Translations under genes and position numbers: made by a program
Assembly (NCBI GenBank): GCA_040255675.1
Contig: JBDZVM010000018.1
Span: 1 to 64,000, forward strand
DNA: 64,000 bases
Source of the DNA: JBDZVM01 sp040255675
GTDB lineage: Bacteria; Actinomycetota; Actinomycetes; Acidothermales; Acidothermaceae
Reading direction: 5' to 3'
Part shown: piece after piece, positions 35,914-44,025 of the stretch
Numbering within the stretch: the stretch's first letter is position 1
Layout: each line of letters starts with the position of its first letter
Notes under the pieces: model-generated
Told to the model about the DNA's origin: nothing
The model's database searches: none
The model's input: the letters and a program-made list of their open reading frames with translations, nothing else

Positions 35914-37293
35914 TCACGTGCTGAGTGGCTCGAACGTGGCGGTGAAGTGCCGCAGTGACGGTGGTTCGTCGACGATGCGGTACCCGCCCAGTTGATCGGC
36001 ATGCTCGGCGACGTGCAGGCACACCTCGATCACATAGTCGATATGGCTTTGGGTATAGGTGCGTCGCGGAATCGCGAGGCGCACCAGTTCCATCGCGGCG
36101 GGGCGCTCGCCGCCGTCCGGTTGACGACCGAACATCACCGTGCCGATCTCGCACCCGCGCACGCCGCCCGTTTCATAGAGCGCGATCGCGAGCGATTGAC
36201 CCGGGTATTGCAACGGTGGGACGTGCGGCAGCAGCGACTTTGCGTCGATGTAGACGGCGTGCCCGCCTATCGGCAACACAACAGGAACTCCCGCTTTGTC
36301 GAGTGCTTCGCCGAGGTACGCGGTGGATCTGATGCGGTAACGCAAATAGTCGTGGTCGGTGGCTTCACGAAGACCTTGGGCCAGCGCTTCGAGGTCGCGA
36401 CCGGCAAGGCCGCCATAGGTAGGAAAGCCTTCGGTGAGAATGAGCAGCGTACGACACTTCGCGGCAAGTGTGTCATCGTTCATGGCCAGCCAACCGCCGA
36501 TGTTGCCGAGAGGATCCTTCTTCGCGCTCATCGTCATGCCGTCGGCGAGACTCGCCATCTCGCGCACGATGTCGCGCACGTCCTTCTCGGCGTAACCGGG
36601 CTCGCGGAGGCGAATAAACCAGGCGTTTTCGGCAAATCGGCAAGCGTCAAGGAAGAGCGGAACGCCGAAGCGGTCGCAAAGCGCACGCACGCCGCGCAGG
36701 TTCTCCATCGATACCGGTTGCCCGCCACCAGAGTTGTTCGTGATGGTCACCATCACGACGGGCACCTCGCCGGGTGCTGCCGCCACGAGTAGCGATTCGA
36801 GAGCGGCGAGATCCATATTGCCTTTGAAGGGGTGGTCGGCGCGGGGGTCGCGGCCCTCGGGAATGACGAAGTCGACGGCCCGCGCGCCTGAATACTCGAC
36901 GTTGGCGCGCGTAGTGTCGAAATGCGAGTTGCTCGGCACCGTTTTGCCGGGCCCACCGATTGCGGTGAACAGAATCTTTTCCGCCGCGCGACCCTGATGG
37001 GTCGGAATCACGTGTTCGAACGGAAACAGGTCGCGCACGCTGTCGAGGAAGCTGAACCAGGACGGCGATCCCGCGTAACTCTCGTCTCCGCGTTGAATCC
37101 CGGCCCACTGGTCGCGTGACATGGCTCCGGTGCCGGAATCGGTCAGCAGGTCGATCAGCACGTCGGCCGCGTGCAGATTGAACACGTTGTAGCCGGCGCC
37201 GCGAATCGCCTCACGCCGCTCCGCTTCCGTGGTGATCCGAAGCGGCTCGACGGAGTGGATGCGAAACGGCTCGATGATCGTGCGGAAGGTCAT
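35914..37293 (-). CDS. tnaA: Tryptophanase / tyrosine phenol-lyase family beta-eliminating lyase, probably tryptophanase
   Basis: 459-residue PLP enzyme that splits tryptophan to indole, pyruvate and ammonia, or tyrosine to phenol. The PLP lysine is in TMSAKKDPLGNIGG (second Lys, 259). Other family blocks are THQGRAAEKILF, SNSHFDTTRANVE, EGFPTYGGLAGRDLEALAQGL and AIPRRTYTQSHIDYVIE. Where tyrosine phenol-lyase has the phenol-binding Arg (MERG) this protein has CEIG, as tryptophanases do (VEIG), which favours tryptophanase. Parts such as NIGG and GLAGRD look more like tyrosine phenol-lyase. ATG lies 6 nt after TACGCT, so it is probably leaderless. There is no adjacent TnaC-like leader or permease. 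Confidence 0.85.
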   Translation of the reverse strand: MTFRTIIEPFRIHSVEPLRITTEAERREAIRGAGYNVFNLHAADVLIDLLTDSGTGAMSRDQWAGIQRGDESYAGSPSWFSFLDSVRDLFPFEHVIPTHQGRAAEKILFTAIGGPGKTVPSNSHFDTTRANVEYSGARAVDFVIPEGRDPRADHPFKGNMDLAALESLLVAAAPGEVPVVMVTITNNSGGGQPVSMENLRGVRALCDRFGVPLFLDACRFAENAWFIRLREPGYAEKDVRDIVREMASLADGMTMSAKKDPLGNIGGWLAMNDDTLAAKCRTLLILTEGFPTYGGLAGRDLEALAQGLREATDHDYLRYRIRSTAYLGEALDKAGVPVVLPIGGHAVYIDAKSLLPHVPPLQYPGQSLAIALYETGGVRGCEIGTVMFGRQPDGGERPAAMELVRLAIPRRTYTQSHIDYVIEVCLHVAEHADQLGGYRIVDEPPSLRHFTATFEPLST

Positions 37294-37398
37294 GTTCGAA
37301 GCGTAAGGCCCGCGGGGTCGTCGCGGTACCGGTTCGATTAATGGCCGGGATAGCGCGCGGCTTAGGTGGCCACGGGTTCGCGGGAGCCTTTCGTTAAG

Positions 37399-38292
37399 CT
37401 ACGTGACGAGGTTCAGGCGTTGTTCGGCCGGGCGAAGTCGGATCTCTTGACCTAACGTTAGATCGAGATGGTCGTCTTCGACACCGTCGCCGAAAGCGAC
37501 GAGGCGGTCAGACTCGACGGTGACGGCGAGAGGGTGAGTCATCTCGCAGATCCCCTCAGTCAACGTGGTTCCGGTCGCCGGCGACGGCCAGGCTTCGCGG
37601 ATGAACCAGGCGAGGCGGGGCTCGGCGGCGTCCGGCAGGGTTATGGTGCTGTGCCGCTCGAGCCAGGCAGAGCGGCACCAACCGGTGGCGCCGGTGCCGG
37701 TGGCGGCTATGAGTCCTGATGACGCCTGCCGCTCACGCTTTCCGTCCGTCGTGGTCAGGGTGTAGCGCGCGGTCTGGTGGCTCGGGTGGCCGACGTAGAT
37801 TTCGTTGAGCGCTAGGAGTCGCTGCCCGTCGTCGACAATCGCCTCGACCATCGTGCGGGCCTCGACGTTTGCCTTTGAACGCGCGACCGCGGCGAACAGG
37901 CCGGCGGCGGCTTCCGGTTGGTGCGGTACGAGTATCCCGGGATTTCGCGCCGGGTCGGGGTTAAAGCCGAGAACAGGTTGGCCGACGAGGTATTTCGCGA
38001 CGTTGGCGACGAGCCCGTCTTGCCCGACGACAACGACGATGTCGTCGGGCGCGAAAAGGAATCGAGCGAGGTCGCCTCGTTCGACGTCGCCAGTTCGCCA
38101 GTCGGCGGGGATGCGCGAGGAGACGGTTGCGATCGCCGCTTGATTGACCGCGTGCCGGGCTTCGACGTCCTCGATCGATTTTCCGCGATTCGATAGGAAG
38201 AACGCGGCTTGGCCGCGGGTGCCGTGGCGGGCGAGCAGCTCGTCGAGCTCGGTTCGCCGGTGAACAAGCACGACGCGCGGCGCGAGGGTCAT
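37399..38292 (-). CDS. NAD kinase-like protein
   Basis: 297 residues with the skeleton of the NAD/diacylglycerol kinase fold in altered form. VVVGQDGLVANVAKYL stands for the family GGDG motif, LALNEIYVG for the NE motif, and SSGLIAATGTGATGW for the TPTGSTAY nucleotide site. It could be a divergent NAD kinase or an NAD(P)-binding relative without kinase activity, since the first Gly of GGDG is Val-Gly-Gln here. The ATG overlaps the SPFH stop by 4 nt, and the operon lies opposite NrtR, a regulator of NAD metabolism, which supports an NAD-related role. Confidence 0.75.
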   Translation of the reverse strand: MTLAPRVVLVHRRTELDELLARHGTRGQAAFFLSNRGKSIEDVEARHAVNQAAIATVSSRIPADWRTGDVERGDLARFLFAPDDIVVVVGQDGLVANVAKYLVGQPVLGFNPDPARNPGILVPHQPEAAAGLFAAVARSKANVEARTMVEAIVDDGQRLLALNEIYVGHPSHQTARYTLTTTDGKRERQASSGLIAATGTGATGWCRSAWLERHSTITLPDAAEPRLAWFIREAWPSPATGTTLTEGICEMTHPLAVTVESDRLVAFGDGVEDDHLDLTLGQEIRLRPAEQRLNLVT

Positions 38293-39323
38293 TGCTTTTC
38301 CCCTTGACTCGCGGCCGATGTCTGGTGGTTGCTATTCGTGAGTTTCGCCAGCAGCGGTGCCAGCAGATCGGGTGTCAAAACGAGCTGGTCGACGTTGGCG
38401 ATGCTCGCGGCGAGTTCTTTGACGCCGAGGTTCAGCAGCACGTCGCCCGGGACGTCGCGGTATGCCGCGACTCGTGCCGCTTCGCCGGCAGCCTTCGCCT
38501 CGCCCATGGCGCGGGTGGCCTGGGCGCGAACCTCGGCGATGCGTTGTTCGCGTTCGGCCTGTGCCTCCGCTTCGATTCGGCTTGCGGCGGCGGCTTCTTC
38601 GGCTTGGCGGCGGGTGTTGGTTCCGCGCTGGGTGACGAGCTGCTCTTCACGGCGGGCGAGTTCGATCTGGTTTTGCATTTCGTTCTCGCTGATCGCGCGC
38701 TCGCGCTCGACGGCGAGCGCGCGTCGCTCGTAGGTCGCCTTGTCGGCGTCTTGTTGAACCTGTTCGCGCGTCGGAGTTTGCAGCGCCTTCTCCACTTCAG
38801 GTTCGGGCCGGATGGCGACGACGCGGACGCCGATGACCGCCAGGCCGGTTTCGGCCAGCCGCGGCTCGGCGGCCAAACCCTCCGCGACTGCTGCGCGTAC
38901 CTGAGCCACGCCTTCGACGAGCGCAGTGGTGAGCGGCATGCGGGCGAGCAAGTCGAGCGTGTGCTGCTGCGCGGTCTCGGTGAGGAGGCCCGCGACTTGT
39001 TGAAGCGGGGTACCTCGCCACCGCCCATTCGCCGGATCGACGGAGAAGTCGATTCGCGCGGCGGCTACCGCTGGGTCGACAACTCGAAACGTCGCGGACG
39101 CCTGCACGGTCAGGTCTTGGAAATCGGCACTGCGCGCGTGGAACATCAACGGCAGTTCGCGGTCATCGACCGGAACCTCAGACAGTACCGCGGATAGCGG
39201 GCGGAACCAGAACGATTGCCCGCTTCCGGAATGCGCGGTTTTGCCGCGCACGAGGTGCTGCACAAAGGTCGTCGGCGTGCCTCGGTAGTGGCTGAGGAAC
39301 GGGTATCGGGTGATGTCGGCCAC
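38289..39323 (-). CDS. SPFH/band 7 domain protein
   Basis: 344 residues from GTG 39323, with GGAGG 8 nt upstream; the frame extends upstream through the operator region, so the longer start is unlikely. The N-terminal SPFH fold (about 10-200) is followed by a long charged coiled coil rich in Glu, Arg and Ala (about 205-300; ERERAISENEMQNQIELARREEQ), then a hydrophobic-residue-rich tail. No clear membrane anchor is present at the N-terminus. SPFH proteins oligomerise at membranes. It is co-transcribed with the NAD-kinase-like gene. Confidence 0.87.
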   Translation of the reverse strand: MADITRYPFLSHYRGTPTTFVQHLVRGKTAHSGSGQSFWFRPLSAVLSEVPVDDRELPLMFHARSADFQDLTVQASATFRVVDPAVAAARIDFSVDPANGRWRGTPLQQVAGLLTETAQQHTLDLLARMPLTTALVEGVAQVRAAVAEGLAAEPRLAETGLAVIGVRVVAIRPEPEVEKALQTPTREQVQQDADKATYERRALAVERERAISENEMQNQIELARREEQLVTQRGTNTRRQAEEAAAASRIEAEAQAEREQRIAEVRAQATRAMGEAKAAGEAARVAAYRDVPGDVLLNLGVKELAASIANVDQLVLTPDLLAPLLAKLTNSNHQTSAASQGEKQ

Positions 39324-39336
39324 GATGGCCACCTCC

Positions 39337-39357
39337 TTGTCGTCGGTATGACGATAA
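39337..39357. promoter_or_regulatory. Candidate NrtR operator 1
   Basis: TTGTCGTC and TGACGATAA form an imperfect inverted repeat centred at 39347 (one mismatch in an eight-base arm). Its 17-bp core agrees at most positions with the second site 33 bp away. It lies just upstream of the SPFH start codon. Confidence 0.6.
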
Positions 39358-39371
39358 ACCCAATCCGGCCT

Positions 39372-39388
39372 ATCGTCAAGGTGACGAT
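39372..39388. promoter_or_regulatory. Candidate NrtR operator 2
   Basis: Perfect 7-bp inverted repeat ATCGTCA-AGG-TGACGAT centred at 39380, three helical turns from site 1 and just ahead of the -10 box of the regulator gene. Position between the divergent regulator and its likely target operon is typical of NrtR sites. Confidence 0.65.
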
Positions 39389-39408
39389 TATGAGCTAAGC
39401 TAACATCC

Positions 39409-40110
39409 GTGACTGAGTACGATCCGAGTTCGTTTCCGCGTGTGGCAGTGACCGTCGATCTCGTCGTGTTGACGATCCGCGCCGAGCAGCTGAGTGCGCT
39501 CGTCGTCCGGCGTGGCGAGCCGCCGTTCAAAGGCCGTTGGGCATTGCCCGGCGGGTTCGTGCGGCCCGCCGAAGGGCTCGACGAAGCCGCCGTCCGAGAG
39601 CTGGCTGAAGAAGCGGGGCTCGCGCCCGGCGTCGTCCACCTCGAACAGCTCGCGAGCTACGGCGACCCGCGCCGCGATCCGCGCATGCGCGTCGTCACCG
39701 TCGCCTACCTCGCGCTCGCGTCTGACCTGCCGGCGCCGATCGCCGGCGGCGACGCCGCGCACGCTCAATGGCGCCCGGTCGATGCGCTTCTCGTGACCTC
39801 GGGGCGTCTCGCGTTTGACCACGCTCACATCCTGGCCGACGCCGTCGAACGAGCTCGCTCGAAGCTCGAATACACGGCTGTCGCGACGGCATTTTGCACC
39901 GAGCCGTTCACCGTCGCCGAGTTACGACGTGTGTACGAAATCGTGTGGGGAGCCGACCTCGACCCGCGCAACTTCCACCGCAAAGTCACGAAAACCGCCG
40001 GATTCCTTCGTCCGACAGGGGAAACGACGACCCGTGACGGCGGTCGCCCAGCGCAGCTCTATCAACGAGGGCCGAACGCCAAGCTCAACCCGCCCATGCT
40101 GCGCGGTTGA
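39409..40110 (+). CDS. nrtR: NrtR-type Nudix-related transcriptional regulator
   Basis: 233 residues. The N-terminal Nudix domain has GRWALPGGFVRPAEGLDEAAVRELAEEAG, close to the Nudix box but altered as in NrtR regulators that bind ADP-ribose without hydrolysing it efficiently. The C-terminal winged helix contains FTVAELRRVYEIVWG, the DPRNFHRKVTKTAGFL recognition part and the terminal RPAQLYQRG. NrtR represses NAD-metabolism genes and is released by ADP-ribose-type ligands. GTG 39409 lies 7 nt after TAAGCT (39396-39401) without a ribosome binding site, so the mRNA is probably leaderless. Two operators lie between it and the SPFH operon. Confidence 0.9.
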   Translation: MTEYDPSSFPRVAVTVDLVVLTIRAEQLSALVVRRGEPPFKGRWALPGGFVRPAEGLDEAAVRELAEEAGLAPGVVHLEQLASYGDPRRDPRMRVVTVAYLALASDLPAPIAGGDAAHAQWRPVDALLVTSGRLAFDHAHILADAVERARSKLEYTAVATAFCTEPFTVAELRRVYEIVWGADLDPRNFHRKVTKTAGFLRPTGETTTRDGGRPAQLYQRGPNAKLNPPMLRG

Positions 40111-40186
40111 CGCGATTGCCTCGGCGCATCAGTGGCACGTGACGAAACCACGCCGATGAGCTGGTTCGCCTCGCTACGATGACACG

Positions 40187-40234
40187 GTGTCGGGCGCGTC
40201 TGCCGCTGCCGCGCGGAGAAGGCGGCGCTCATGA
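40187..40234 (+). CDS. Possible leaderless 15-residue leader peptide before DUF4129 gene
   Basis: A GTG lies exactly 6 nt after a TACGAT -10 element (40175-40180). Its ORF, VSGASAAAARRRRRS, ends in a TGA that overlaps the DUF4129 ATG (ATGA). The five Arg codons include AGA and AGG, rare in this genome, but they also form the GGAGAAGG ribosome binding site of the next gene, which may be the whole reason for them. Confidence 0.3.
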   Translation: MSGASAAAARRRRRS

Positions 40235-40995
40235 GCTCGCGGCGCGTGCTCGCCTGGTGCGCGGTTCTCGGCGCTCTCGTCGTGGTCGCGGCCGGGGTCG
40301 AGGGCGGTGCCAGATTCAGCGGCCCGCGATGGGTACCTCATTTCGACTCTCGACCGCTTCCGGCGCCGACGATCCATCCTCCGGGCGCGCCGTTGCCGAG
40401 CAAATTGCCTGGCGCCGGACAATCCGCGACGCACATTCCGATGGCGGCGATCCTTTTGTGGACGGCGGTTGGCCTCGTCGTCGTCCTGGCCGTTGTCTTG
40501 TTCTTGTGGTGGCGCAGGTGGGCGCCGCGCCGTCGAGGCTCGCGGCTGATCACGCCAGCCGCACCGCAACCGGCGGCGCAGGCAGCGTCGCGAATCGAAG
40601 CGGAGCCTGATGTTCCGGTTATCCGAAGTGGCCTCGAAGAGGCTCTGCTGTTGCTCGAGCAAGACGTTGAGCCGGACGACGCGGTGGTGCGAGCCTGGCT
40701 GGGATTGCAGCAAAAAGCTGAACAGTCGGGCGTGGCGCGGCGGCCCGCTGAAACTCCGACAGAGTTCACTTCCCGTATTTTGAACCAAGTTTTTTCGAGC
40801 GCGCGCGGCGGCAATGAGGCGATCGCCACACTGTTGCGGCTGTACCTGCGCACCCGATTCGGCGACCACCCGGTGACGAGCGCCGATGTGGCACTCGTGC
40901 GGGAGGCGTTGCGCGAACTCGTGCTCACATGGGATGTCGCGGTGCCCGGCGCAAACACACCGCCGAAGATGTCACCAGCCAAAGGGGGCGATTAA
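40231..40995 (+). CDS. DUF4129 membrane protein
   Basis: 254 residues. An N-terminal hydrophobic segment (about 7-24) acts as signal anchor, a proline-rich external stretch follows, and a second membrane helix (about 70-92) leads to a cytoplasmic C-terminal DUF4129 domain with EEALLLLEQDVEPDDAVVRAWLGLQ, RRPAETPTEFTSRIL and LLRLYLRTRFG. The family accompanies MoxR and DUF58 proteins, in many genomes with a transglutaminase. It is the first gene of that cluster here, with GGAGAAGG upstream of ATG 40231. Confidence 0.87.
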   Translation: MSSRRVLAWCAVLGALVVVAAGVEGGARFSGPRWVPHFDSRPLPAPTIHPPGAPLPSKLPGAGQSATHIPMAAILLWTAVGLVVVLAVVLFLWWRRWAPRRRGSRLITPAAPQPAAQAASRIEAEPDVPVIRSGLEEALLLLEQDVEPDDAVVRAWLGLQQKAEQSGVARRPAETPTEFTSRILNQVFSSARGGNEAIATLLRLYLRTRFGDHPVTSADVALVREALRELVLTWDVAVPGANTPPKMSPAKGGD

Positions 40996-40999
40996 TCCG

Positions 41000-41605
41000 A
41001 TGCATCAGCTGATGCGCGACCTGTACCGTTCGCCGTGGCGCGGCTCGGCGCTGCTCGTATGCGTATGCGCGCCGGTCGTCGTGCTCGTGTGCTGGTATTT
41101 CGGAGCCGACGTTTCGCACGCGCTCGCCATCGGCGCGAGCGTTGGCGCCGTCGGCATCGCGTGGATCGCCTGGCCCGACGAGCCGCCCACAGCATGGAGT
41201 GAAAGACAAGAACCACGCGAGGGTGGCCGCTGGGATGTTGCCCGCTTGTCGTGGTCGTTGCACGGCGGCCGCGGCCGGGTCGGACGCGACGCGCTTCGGC
41301 GCGCGCAGGCCATCGGCCGGACACGGCTCGCGGCACGGCAACTCGACCCGCTGGAGCCGTCGCATGCGGCGGCTATCGAAAATCTGATTGGCAGTTTCGC
41401 TCTCGGCGTCCTTTCTTTTTCTGGTTCGCCCACTCCGACGCTGCGGGCGTTCGTGAACTGCCTCGACGCGCTTGACGCGCTCGAGCATGCAGACGCGAGC
41501 GCCACGCATGTTGCGGCGCCGTCGCTGTTACGTGTCATGCTTCGTTGGCTGGGCAGGCGTCCGGCCATGAGTCTGCCGAGAAGGGGTGCTCGCCGTGCCG
41601 CCTAG
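41000..41605 (+). CDS. Small membrane protein of the MoxR cluster
   Basis: 201 residues from ATG 41000, 4 nt after the DUF4129 stop and preceded by a purine-rich AAAGGGGG. Two membrane segments occupy about residues 15-55 (LLVCVCAPVVVLVCWYF and ALAIGASVGAVGIAWIAW); the remainder is an Arg/Ala-rich soluble tail. I do not recognise a named domain. Unnamed proteins of this size and topology are usual between DUF4129 and MoxR genes. The stop overlaps the start of moxR. Confidence 0.75.
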   Translation: MHQLMRDLYRSPWRGSALLVCVCAPVVVLVCWYFGADVSHALAIGASVGAVGIAWIAWPDEPPTAWSERQEPREGGRWDVARLSWSLHGGRGRVGRDALRRAQAIGRTRLAARQLDPLEPSHAAAIENLIGSFALGVLSFSGSPTPTLRAFVNCLDALDALEHADASATHVAAPSLLRVMLRWLGRRPAMSLPRRGARRAA

Positions 41606-42647
41606 CACTGCGTCGAACAGCGATATACCGGACGACGTCGAGCGGCCGCGAGCGGCCGCTCGAGACCAGCCGCTGTCCGTCGAGGAAATTGCTCGCATCA
41701 GCGGCGAGGTATTGGCGCGCATGCGTACCGTCGTGGTCGACATGGACGACGCCGTCGAGCTGGCGTTGGCCACGATTCTTGCCGGCGGGCACGTGCTCTT
41801 CGAAGACGTGCCCGGACTGGGTAAAACCCTTGCCGCTCGTAGTCTCGCGAGCGCGCTCGGCCTGGAGTTTCGCCGGCTGCAGTGCACGCCCGACCTGCTG
41901 CCCTCCGACATCACAGGCTCGTTCGTTTACGCGCCGTCCACACAGGATTTCGTTTTCCGGCCGGGCCCTGTCTTCACCGGGCTTTTCCTTGCGGACGAGA
42001 TAAACCGCACGTCGCCGAAGACCCAGTCGGCGCTGCTGGAGGCGATGGCAGAGGGTCAGGTTACCGTCGAGGGCCGAAGTTTTCCGTTGCCGCAGCCGTT
42101 TCACGTGGTCGCGACGTCCAACCCGATTGAATACGAGGGCACCTACGCCTTGCCCGAGGCGCAACTCGACCGTTTCATGGTGCGCCTCGCGGTTGGTTAT
42201 CCCGACCGAAGCGGCGAACAACGCATTCTGCTGAACCGGGTCGAGCGCCGGCACGAGGTCGCGTCGGTAGAGCCGGTCATCGATGCCGAAACGCTGGCCG
42301 CTATGCAAGCGGGAGTCGAAAGTGTTTACGTCGAGCCCGATATCGCCAACTATTGCGTCGACCTTGCCGCGGCAACTCGGCGGCACCGCTCGCTCGAGGT
42401 CGGCGCCTCACCGCGCGGCTCTCAAGGTCTGATGCTGGTAGCGCGAGCCTGCGCGGTTATGGACGCCCGCGATTTCGTCACGCCCGAAGACGTCAAACGG
42501 GTCGCCATACCGGTGCTGGCGCACCGGCTTTCCTTGACGACGGAGGCGTGGGCAGGGGGTGTGAACCCGGCACACGTCGTCGCCTCGATCGTGGCGGAGG
42601 TCGCCGGGCCCCCGGCCGTCGGCCAGCGGCGGGCGAGCGCGTCTTGA
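41595..42647 (+). CDS. MoxR-family AAA+ ATPase
   Basis: About 350 residues. Walker A lies in EDVPGLGKTLAARSLA, Walker B in GLFLADEINRTSPKTQSALLEAM, sensor 1 in VVATSNPIEYEGTYALPEAQLDRF, and the lid domain contains SPRGSQGLMLVARACA. MoxR proteins act as chaperone-like ATPases that mature or insert cofactors into partner proteins, often together with a DUF58/VWA-like protein. GTG 41595 is preferred because AAGGGG ends 8 nt before it; GTG 41586 is in frame but overlaps that site. Confidence 0.93.
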   Translation: MPPSTASNSDIPDDVERPRAAARDQPLSVEEIARISGEVLARMRTVVVDMDDAVELALATILAGGHVLFEDVPGLGKTLAARSLASALGLEFRRLQCTPDLLPSDITGSFVYAPSTQDFVFRPGPVFTGLFLADEINRTSPKTQSALLEAMAEGQVTVEGRSFPLPQPFHVVATSNPIEYEGTYALPEAQLDRFMVRLAVGYPDRSGEQRILLNRVERRHEVASVEPVIDAETLAAMQAGVESVYVEPDIANYCVDLAAATRRHRSLEVGASPRGSQGLMLVARACAVMDARDFVTPEDVKRVAIPVLAHRLSLTTEAWAGGVNPAHVVASIVAEVAGPPAVGQRRASAS

Positions 42648-42663
42648 TGAACGCCGCGTTCTA

Positions 42664-44019
42664 ATGTCAGCCGCGCAGCCGTCAGCACGCCCCGAGCCGA
42701 TTGCGGTTTCGCCGTCCGTCTCTTACAACGGCGAGCCGCGATGGTCGGTGTCGCCGGCAGCGGCGGCCGGGGTGGCGGTGGCCGTCGTCCTTGCTACCGC
42801 GGGGTTGGCGCTAGCGCGCATCGATTTCGCCCTGCTAGCACTGCCGTTCGCGATCGCTGCCGGGTGGGCGTGGGATCGCCGACCCGAGACGCGCGCGAGC
42901 ACGCTGGAGGTGAGGCTCGACGCCGCGCCGAAGGCCGACCAATTGCCGTTCATGCTCGCGTTGGGCTCCCCGCAAGGCGTCGATGCTGTGGTTTTGCGGC
43001 TGAGCGAAGTCGGCGGTTTGGGTGGCGACGCGCAGGAGGTGGTCGTCACTGCCGACACGGCGCGACATCTTGCCGGCCAAGTGCCCGTGCCGCATTCCGG
43101 TCCGCGTCAGCTCATGCGGCTCGAGTATCGGCTGCTCGGTTTCGACGCGGCCCGAAACAGCCAGCCGGTCGGTCCGGTCGAGGTTGGTGCCGTTATCCGG
43201 CCCCGGCACACCGCGATTACCAGCCTTCCGCTCCCACTTCGCCTGACCGGGTTGACCGGAAGCCACAATTCGGCACGTCCAGGCGACGGAGGTGACTTTC
43301 GCGACGTGCATCCATTCGCTCCTGGCGACCGGTTGCGCCGCGTCGATTGGAAAGCCACCGCGCGGCGAGGCCGGTTCGACGGCGACCTCTACGTTCGGCG
43401 AACCGCCGCACTGGCCGACGCCACGGTGCTCATCGTGCTCGACAGTCGCGACGACGTCGGTGAGCGCGTCGCCGAGTGGAGTATGAGCGCGGGCGTAGGG
43501 AAAAGCGCTGGCTCGCTCGATATCGCGCGGGAGGCAGCGAGTTCTATCGCGGCCGGATACATCCGGGCAGGCGATCGTGTCGGTTTTCAGGATCTGGCCA
43601 GTCGCGCTCGTATGGTCACGGCTGGCGGTGGTGGGCGGCACTTGTCGCGGTTGTTGCGCGCGATCGAGCGGACGTCGCCCGCCGACGTAGCGCTGCAACG
43701 CAGGCGTGCGCCGATTATCACGCCGGGCGCGCTGGTTTACGTGCTGTCGACATTCCTCGACGACGAAGCGGGGCGCATGGCGGCGATGTGGCGCGCCGAC
43801 GGTCATCGGGTGATCGCCGTCGACGTGTTGCCGGTCGCCGACCTGAGTCGCACTCGGTCAGCTCAGCGGATCGCGCATCGGATTGTGATGATGGAACGCG
43901 CTGACCGAATGCGCGCGCTGCGAGCACGTGGTGTGGAGATCGTGCGGTGGCGCGACCCGTCGTCGTCCAGAGAATCGCGCTTGCTGGCGCTTACCCGGGT
44001 TCGTCACGGACGACGGTGA
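42664..44019 (+). CDS. DUF58 domain protein
   Basis: 451 residues. Two membrane segments near residues 33-70 anchor it. The diagnostic DUF58 sequence GDGGDFRDVHPFAPGDRLRRVDWKATARRG begins near residue 200, followed by a VWA-like part starting ATVLIVLDSRDDVGE, which resembles a degenerate metal-ion adhesion site. DUF58 proteins pair with MoxR ATPases. It lies 16 bp downstream of moxR. Confidence 0.9.
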   Translation: MSAAQPSARPEPIAVSPSVSYNGEPRWSVSPAAAAGVAVAVVLATAGLALARIDFALLALPFAIAAGWAWDRRPETRASTLEVRLDAAPKADQLPFMLALGSPQGVDAVVLRLSEVGGLGGDAQEVVVTADTARHLAGQVPVPHSGPRQLMRLEYRLLGFDAARNSQPVGPVEVGAVIRPRHTAITSLPLPLRLTGLTGSHNSARPGDGGDFRDVHPFAPGDRLRRVDWKATARRGRFDGDLYVRRTAALADATVLIVLDSRDDVGERVAEWSMSAGVGKSAGSLDIAREAASSIAAGYIRAGDRVGFQDLASRARMVTAGGGGRHLSRLLRAIERTSPADVALQRRRAPIITPGALVYVLSTFLDDEAGRMAAMWRADGHRVIAVDVLPVADLSRTRSAQRIAHRIVMMERADRMRALRARGVEIVRWRDPSSSRESRLLALTRVRHGRR

Positions 44020-44025
44020 CGCGCC

